From NCBI GenBank assembly GCA_003646305.1, contig QNFJ01000055.1, forward strand, positions 1-11,035: a stretch of 11,035 bases of DNA, written 5' to 3'. Every line of letters starts with the position of its first letter. The stretch's first letter is position 1. Shown here piece after piece: positions 6,633 through 11,035 of this stretch. Made by a program: the position numbers and the translations under genes. This stretch comes from Gammaproteobacteria bacterium (GTDB lineage: Bacteria > Pseudomonadota > Gammaproteobacteria > Methylococcales > UBA2780). Below the pieces are notes generated by a model, which saw nothing but the letters and a program-made list of their open reading frames with translations, was not told the DNA's origin and made no database searches.

Positions 6633-6690
6633 TTATCTGTCCAATTCAGCAATAGAGTTGGCGTTAATTCACTTTTTGAGGTTGGTTTAA

Positions 6691-6978
6691 ATGGCACGGG
6701 TTACTGTAGAAGATTGTCTGGAAAATGTAGATAACCGCTTTGAGTTGGTTTTGCTGGCTTCAAAAAGAGCCAGACAGCTGGATAATGGGCAAGATCCAAT
6801 GATTGGTTGGGATGGTGATAAGGCGACAGTCGTTGCTTTGCGTGAGATTGCTGATGGTTTGGTTTCTAGAGATCTTCTGGCCGAGTCAGCGAAACAGGAA
6901 GTTGACGCGTTTGCAGTAGAAGAAACCAAAATAGCCGTAGCGGTCGAGGCTGAGGCCGGAGCCGATAGCAAGGCTTAA
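6691..6978 (+). CDS. rpoZ: RNA polymerase omega subunit
   Basis: Small RNA polymerase subunit that chaperones beta-prime into the enzyme and, in E. coli, forms part of ppGpp binding site 1. It has 95 residues against 91 in E. coli. The start MARVTVEDCLENVDNRFELVLLASKRARQ and the central DKATVVALREIADGL block are diagnostic and include the conserved MAR N terminus that contacts ppGpp in E. coli structures. The C-terminal third (from about residue 62) is Ala/Glu-rich and poorly conserved, as is usual. GAGGT at 6678-6682, 8 bases before the ATG, is the ribosome-binding site. It has its own promoter and is followed by a terminator at 7023-7060, so most of its transcription should end before spoT. 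It is separated from gmk by the opposite-strand sialidase-fold operon. Confidence 0.97.
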   Translation: MARVTVEDCLENVDNRFELVLLASKRARQLDNGQDPMIGWDGDKATVVALREIADGLVSRDLLAESAKQEVDAFAVEETKIAVAVEAEAGADSKA

Positions 6979-7022
6979 AATCGCCGAGGTTGTTGCCCAG
7001 TTTGGGTATAAAGAATAGATTT

Positions 7023-7060
7023 AAAAATGCTCACATATTTAATGTGGGCATTTTTTGTTT
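7023..7060 (+). terminator. Rho-independent terminator after rpoZ
   Basis: AAAAATGCTCACAT (7023-7036) pairs with ATGTGGGCATTTTT (7042-7055) across a 5-base loop: 14 pairs with one T-G wobble and no bulge, ending in a T-rich tail to 7060. The A-run on the left and T-run on the right also let it work on the opposite strand, though no gene comes from that side. It starts 44 bp after the rpoZ stop. This is the clearest intrinsic terminator in the window. Confidence 0.9.
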
Positions 7061-7105
7061 TCGCGACTGTTTTTCTATTGAGACTTTGTTATTGTCTGCT
7101 TCGAT

Positions 7106-9268
7106 ATGGACAGCGCAACCAATAAACCAGAACAAGAGAAACCAGAAGAAAGGCTCGCAAAACTGCTTTATGAGGCGTTAAAAAGCTATTTGGAGCCAAA
7201 GCAGATTGAAGAGGTTGAGCGCGCTTACCGTTTTGCAGCGGAGGCGCATATTGATCAGTATCGAGTTAGTGGTGAGCGCTACATCTGCCACCCACTATCC
7301 GTTGCGCTGGTGCTAACAGAAATCCGTATGGATCAAGCGGGTATAGTGGCGGCGTTATTGCACGATGTTCTTGAAGATACTCCGGTCACGAAAGAGATGT
7401 TGGCGGATGAGTTTGGTGAAAATATTGCCGAACTGGTTGACGGTGTCAGCAAACTTTCCCATATACAGTTTAGAAGCAAAGCCGAGGCTCAGGCAGAAAG
7501 CATGCGTAAGATGTTTTTAGCCATGGCAAGTGACTTGCGAGTCATTATGATCAAGCTTGCGGATCGTCTGCATAACATGCGGACATTAGGTGTTATGAAG
7601 CCAGTTAAACAGCGGCGTATTGCAGATGAGACGCTGGGAATCTATGCTCCTTTAGCTAATCGTCTTGGGATGAACAACATACGGCTTGAACTGGAAGATC
7701 TGGGGTTTAAGGCCAGATATCCTGTTCGGCGGAGAGTTCTGGAGGAGGCTGTTAAGCGGGCTCGTGGAAACAGGAAAGAGCTGGTCAGCAAAATTGAGAT
7801 AGGCATCAAAACTCGACTCATTAATGCAGGGATTGAATGCAGAGTGGTTGGCCGCGAGAAGCATCTTTATAGTATCTACAGAAAAATGATCAATAGGCGG
7901 GTGAATTTTTCTGAGGTATTTGATGTTTATGCCTTCCGCATCATTACTGACAGGGTTGATAGTTGTTATCGAGCGCTGGGAGCGGTTCATAACCTGTATA
8001 GCCCGATTCCCGGAAAGTTTAAGGATTACATCGCGCTCTCAAAGGCAAATGGTTATCAATCCTTACACACTATTCTTAAGGGACCGCACGGTGTCCCGAT
8101 TGAAATTCAGATACGTACCAAAGAAATGCATGGTGTTGCGGAAACAGGGATTGCGGCACACTGGTTATACAAAAGCACAGGCAAAGAAACGCAGGTTCGC
8201 GCTCACGAATGGCTGAGAAATCTGCTGGATAGCCATGAAGAGTCGGGTGACTCCATGGAGTTTATCGAGAATCTTAAAGTTGATCTAACACCGAAGGAGA
8301 TTTATCTATTTTCTCCGAAAGGAGACATTATTAAAGTCCCCATGGGCTCTACAGCTGTTGATTTTGCCTATGCAGTGCATACAGATATCGGTAACCGTTG
8401 CGTTGCAGCGAAGGTTAACAAACGGGTTGTGCCGTTGAATACACGGCTTAAAAATGGCGATGCCGTTGAAATTATCACGGCAAGCTGGGCGCGCCCTAAC
8501 CCAGCCTGGTTGAACTATGTCTCAAGCATCAAGGCCCGCACGGGTATTCGTACCTATTTGAAAAATTTCAAGGAAAAAGAGGCTATAGAACTAGGTGAGA
8601 AGCTGCTGGAAAAAGAGCTAAATGTTTTGGGTAAAACATACGATGAAATTTCTGGTGAGCGGATTATCGGGTTGCTTGAAGAGCTTGGTTTACCTTCTTT
8701 GGATGCGCTGTTGGGTGAAATTGGTTTAGGTAACCGGATGGCTTTGCTGACTGCTCGACGGTTAACTCATAAGGAAGGTGACGAAGGGATTAAGCTCGAA
8801 AGCGGTAAAGATCGAGATACTGAATCACCTCTTGTTATTCGGGGCACCGAAGGAATGGTTGTCAACTTGGCTAACTGTTGTAAGCCGATACCTGGTGACC
8901 CTATCATTGGATTGTTTAACCCTGGGAAAGGTGTTGTGGTGCATCATCAGGGGTGCAGGAATGTTGCCGAATCTAAAAAGAACAACCGCAACTGGCTTGA
9001 AGTTGCATGGGCGAGTAAAACAGAAGGTCAATTTGTGGTTGAGATCAGAGTTGAAGTACTCAATCAACGGGGTGCATTGGCCGCCATTGCTTCTGCGATT
9101 TCAGCGGTGGATTCTAATATTGAAAATATTACGATGGATGACCACGATGGCCACACGTCAACAGATTTTATCCGATTGGCCGTCGCAGATCGCCTGCACC
9201 TTTCGAAGGTTATGCGGAAACTCAGAGCGTTACCGGCCATTTTGAAAATAGTTCGGGTTATGTCATAA
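7106..9268 (+). CDS. spoT: Bifunctional (p)ppGpp synthetase/hydrolase SpoT
   Basis: RelA/SpoT-family enzyme of 720 residues (E. coli SpoT 702) that makes and breaks the alarmone (p)ppGpp. Domains in order: HD hydrolase (about 40-190) with intact metal/catalytic residues His62, His86-Asp87 and Asp153 plus His156 in KLADRLHN; synthetase (about 240-355) with GREKHLYSIYRK, DVYAFR, NGYQSLHT and EIQIRT; TGS (about 390-455); helical and zinc-finger region with Cys591-Cys592, His613-His614 and Cys617; ACT (about 645-718). The synthetase charge motif reads KFKD (304-307), the RXKD type of hydrolase-competent enzymes rather than the EXDD of RelA. The intact HD site supports SpoT over RelA. The N terminus is about 16 residues longer than in E. 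coli, and the ATG lacks a visible Shine-Dalgarno. TTGAGA at 7078-7083 could be a -35 box but has no good -10. ridA follows by 15 bp. Confidence 0.97.
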   Translation: MDSATNKPEQEKPEERLAKLLYEALKSYLEPKQIEEVERAYRFAAEAHIDQYRVSGERYICHPLSVALVLTEIRMDQAGIVAALLHDVLEDTPVTKEMLADEFGENIAELVDGVSKLSHIQFRSKAEAQAESMRKMFLAMASDLRVIMIKLADRLHNMRTLGVMKPVKQRRIADETLGIYAPLANRLGMNNIRLELEDLGFKARYPVRRRVLEEAVKRARGNRKELVSKIEIGIKTRLINAGIECRVVGREKHLYSIYRKMINRRVNFSEVFDVYAFRIITDRVDSCYRALGAVHNLYSPIPGKFKDYIALSKANGYQSLHTILKGPHGVPIEIQIRTKEMHGVAETGIAAHWLYKSTGKETQVRAHEWLRNLLDSHEESGDSMEFIENLKVDLTPKEIYLFSPKGDIIKVPMGSTAVDFAYAVHTDIGNRCVAAKVNKRVVPLNTRLKNGDAVEIITASWARPNPAWLNYVSSIKARTGIRTYLKNFKEKEAIELGEKLLEKELNVLGKTYDEISGERIIGLLEELGLPSLDALLGEIGLGNRMALLTARRLTHKEGDEGIKLESGKDRDTESPLVIRGTEGMVVNLANCCKPIPGDPIIGLFNPGKGVVVHHQGCRNVAESKKNNRNWLEVAWASKTEGQFVVEIRVEVLNQRGALAAIASAISAVDSNIENITMDDHDGHTSTDFIRLAVADRLHLSKVMRKLRALPAILKIVRVMS

Positions 9269-9283
9269 ATAAGGTGGGAAAAA

Positions 9284-9670
9284 GTGTCAAAAGAGATCAT
9301 TCAGACAGAAAAAGCGCCGCAGGCGATTGGGGCATACTCTCAGGCGGTGAAAATAAACGGTATCGTTTATCTTTCAGGGCAAATCCCACTTCACCCTGAA
9401 ACAATGGCGCTTATTGAGGGCGGAGCAGAGGCCGAAATTAGACGTGTTTTTGATAATCTGTCGGCCGTTGCGAATGCGGCTGGAGGGACTTTACAGGATA
9501 TCGTTAAACTTAATGTGTTTTTAATAGAGCTGGAGAATTTCTCATTGGTCAATGAGGTGATGGCGGAATATTTTGATGTGCCGTATCCTGCCCGAGCAGT
9601 ATTGGGCGTTGCGTCATTACCAAAAGGTGCGGGAGTTGAGATGGACGCGGTAATGGTTGTGACGTCTTAA
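9284..9670 (+). CDS. ridA: RidA family enamine/imine deaminase
   Basis: Small cytoplasmic enzyme (128 residues, the usual length; trimeric in the family) that hydrolyses reactive 2-aminoacrylate and related imines formed by pyridoxal-phosphate enzymes. APQAIGAYSQAV at 11-22, YLSGQIPLHP at 29-38, VFDNLSAV, and YPARAVLGVASLPKGAGVEMDAV at 101-123 are family signatures. Arg104, equivalent to the substrate-carboxylate-binding arginine of E. coli RidA (Arg105 there), and Glu120 are present, supporting the active RidA subgroup rather than the inactive-arginine Rid groups. The start is GTG, with AAGGTGG at 9271-9277 as a good ribosome-binding site. It sits between spoT and recG, where E. coli has trmH; I recall a similar order in Pseudomonas. 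All three genes read as one operon, with 15 and 10 bp gaps. Confidence 0.95.
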   Translation: MSKEIIQTEKAPQAIGAYSQAVKINGIVYLSGQIPLHPETMALIEGGAEAEIRRVFDNLSAVANAAGGTLQDIVKLNVFLIELENFSLVNEVMAEYFDVPYPARAVLGVASLPKGAGVEMDAVMVVTS

Positions 9671-9680
9671 CGCATTATCG

Positions 9681-11035
9681 ATGGAGAAAAATTTAGCGGC
9701 ACTTTCGGTCAGCACGCTCAATGGAGTCGGTGCAAAAACAGCAGAAAAACTGTCAAAAATCGGTCTGGATAGCCTCTACGATCTGCTATTTCATCTGCCA
9801 CTGCGTTACGAAGATAGAACCCGTGTTATTCCTGTTGGCTCACTCAGGCCCGGCCAAAAAGCGTTAATTGATGTTCGTGTTGAGTTGACTGATGTTCTTT
9901 TTAGAGGGCGCCGTTCTATGAGTTGCCGCGTCAGTGATGGCAGCGGCTTCTTAACATTGCGTTTTTTCCACTTTAGTGCAAGTCAGCGCAATGGCCTGGA
10001 ACGTGGCAGGCGGCTGTGCTGTTTTGGTGAAATTCGGGCAGGTCGCTCTGGCTATGAAATGATTCATCCAGAGTACCGACAACTCGGTGAGGAGGAGCTT
10101 CCTCCCGTCGAGCGCGCATTGACGCCTATCTATCCATTAACAGAGGGATTGCAGCAACGTAGCCTGCGAAAATTAGTGCGGCAGGCGCTTGAGAAATGGA
10201 CTCAGCTTGAAAAAGAAAGGGTTGGTGGGCTGTTGCAGGAACTTATTCCTGAAGTTGTCCTAGAGAGACAGGCTTTTCCGTCTATCGGTGAAGCGCTGCG
10301 GTTTCTGCACTCACCTCCGCCGGATATCTCTCTCGAGCTGTTTGAATCGGGGCGGTTACCACAACAAAAAAGGTTGGCATTTGAGGAGTTTATTGCGCAT
10401 CACCTCAGTCTTTCACGGCTTCGTCGCTCGGTTCAGCAACAGAATGCGCCTGTTTTACGATCGACTAAACAGTTGTCATCCCTGTTTTTGGAGCAGCTTC
10501 CGTTTTCTTTAACAGCTGCACAGCAGCGCGTGATTAACGAGGTCTTTGAGAATATAGCATCGGGTCGACCTATGATGCGTCTGGTGCAAGGTGATGTCGG
10601 TTCAGGAAAAACGGTGGTGTCTGCTATGGCGGCACTTGCTGCTTTGGAGAATGGTTATCAAGTTGCTTTGATGGCGCCGACTGAGCTGCTGGCGGAACAA
10701 CACTATCAGAACTTTCTGAGTTGGTTTAAACCACTTGCCCAGAAAGTCATTTTTCTAACAGGGCGACAAAAAGGGAAAACCAGGAAAGAGGCGCTTGAAA
10801 TGATTTCAAGTGACCAGGCAAATATTGTTATCGGTACGCATGCCCTATTCCAGGAAAGTGTCGAGTTCTCTAAGCTCGGCCTGGTGATTATTGATGAGCA
10901 GCACCGTTTTGGTGTTCACCAGAGATTGGCGCTACGCGATAAAGGCAAGAAAGAGGGCTGGCTGCCTCATCAGTTGGTCATGACGGCAACGCCGATTCCT
11001 CGAACTTTGGCGATGATGAGTTATGCAGACCTTGA
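9681..11035 (+). CDS. recG: ATP-dependent DNA helicase RecG (3' end beyond the window)
   Basis: Superfamily 2 translocase that reverses stalled replication forks and branch-migrates Holliday junctions. The first 451 residues of an expected total near 690 are present, open to the window edge. The N-terminal wedge region starts LAALSVSTLNGVGAKTAEKL (helix-hairpin-like), followed by DLLFHLPLRYEDRT and an OB-fold part with SCRVSDGSG and LRFFHF, typical of the fork-binding domain. Helicase motifs follow: FSLTAAQ (Q-motif region), Walker A GDVGSGKT at 304-311 with Lys310, APTELLAEQH (motif Ia), GTHALFQ (Ib), DEQH at 405-408 (motif II) and MTATPIPRT from 434 (motif III). All are intact. The ATG lies 10 bp after the ridA stop with no clear ribosome-binding site, so it is likely coupled to ridA. 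No frameshift is seen. Confidence 0.97.
   Translation, partial: MEKNLAALSVSTLNGVGAKTAEKLSKIGLDSLYDLLFHLPLRYEDRTRVIPVGSLRPGQKALIDVRVELTDVLFRGRRSMSCRVSDGSGFLTLRFFHFSASQRNGLERGRRLCCFGEIRAGRSGYEMIHPEYRQLGEEELPPVERALTPIYPLTEGLQQRSLRKLVRQALEKWTQLEKERVGGLLQELIPEVVLERQAFPSIGEALRFLHSPPPDISLELFESGRLPQQKRLAFEEFIAHHLSLSRLRRSVQQQNAPVLRSTKQLSSLFLEQLPFSLTAAQQRVINEVFENIASGRPMMRLVQGDVGSGKTVVSAMAALAALENGYQVALMAPTELLAEQHYQNFLSWFKPLAQKVIFLTGRQKGKTRKEALEMISSDQANIVIGTHALFQESVEFSKLGLVIIDEQHRFGVHQRLALRDKGKKEGWLPHQLVMTATPIPRTLAMMSYADL

Noticed and set aside
6990..7181. 63-codon plus-strand frame between rpoZ and spoT
   Set aside because: It runs through the terminator hairpin and into spoT in another frame, and lacks a ribosome-binding site.
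8778..9300. Alternative-frame and antisense frames over the 3' end of spoT
   Set aside because: They overlap the conserved zinc-finger and ACT domains of SpoT and show no family features.
10288..10512. 74-codon plus-strand frame near the right end
   Set aside because: It lies inside recG in a different frame; the recG frame is open from 9681 to the window edge with intact helicase motifs.

Overview
This window looks like ordinary chromosome from a gammaproteobacterium. The evidence is the HslV/HslU pair, YicC and Gmk proteins that align closely with their Escherichia coli counterparts as I remember them, and the rpoZ-spoT-...-recG order. Moderate base composition and the presence of ridA where enterics have trmH between spoT and recG argue against Enterobacterales; a marine, methylotrophic or sulfur-oxidising lineage is possible but only a guess. 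I see no mobile element, CRISPR array, tRNA, rRNA or phage gene.

Layout. 1-857 (minus): hslV followed by the 5' third of hslU, the ATP-dependent HslVU protease. 979-2220 (plus): a DUF4126 membrane protein and a small radical SAM protein resembling the TatD-linked family, 3 bp apart. 2217-3143 (minus): a cytosolic eukaryotic-type Ser/Thr kinase whose stop codon overlaps that of the radical SAM gene. 3198-4696 (plus): yicC and gmk, nearly abutting. 4716-6464 (minus): a two-gene exported module, a sialidase-fold (Asp-box) protein with a Cys-x-Cys-Cys motif followed by a thioredoxin-like CPPC protein. 6691-11035 (plus): rpoZ, an intrinsic terminator, spoT, ridA and the first two thirds of recG.

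How it fits together. gmk (GMP to GDP), rpoZ (omega, part of a ppGpp-binding site on RNA polymerase in E. coli) and spoT (ppGpp turnover) form the familiar guanine-nucleotide/stringent-response neighbourhood. In E. coli gmk and rpoZ are adjacent; here the oppositely oriented sialidase/thioredoxin pair lies between them, and spoT is separated from rpoZ by a terminator. The parts I would look at twice are that exported redox pair, the DUF4126/radical SAM pair facing the kinase, the short HslV propeptide, and the control signals around rpoZ and spoT. Nothing here proves a new system; the exported Cys-rich beta-propeller with its own thioredoxin is the best candidate for an undercharacterised one.
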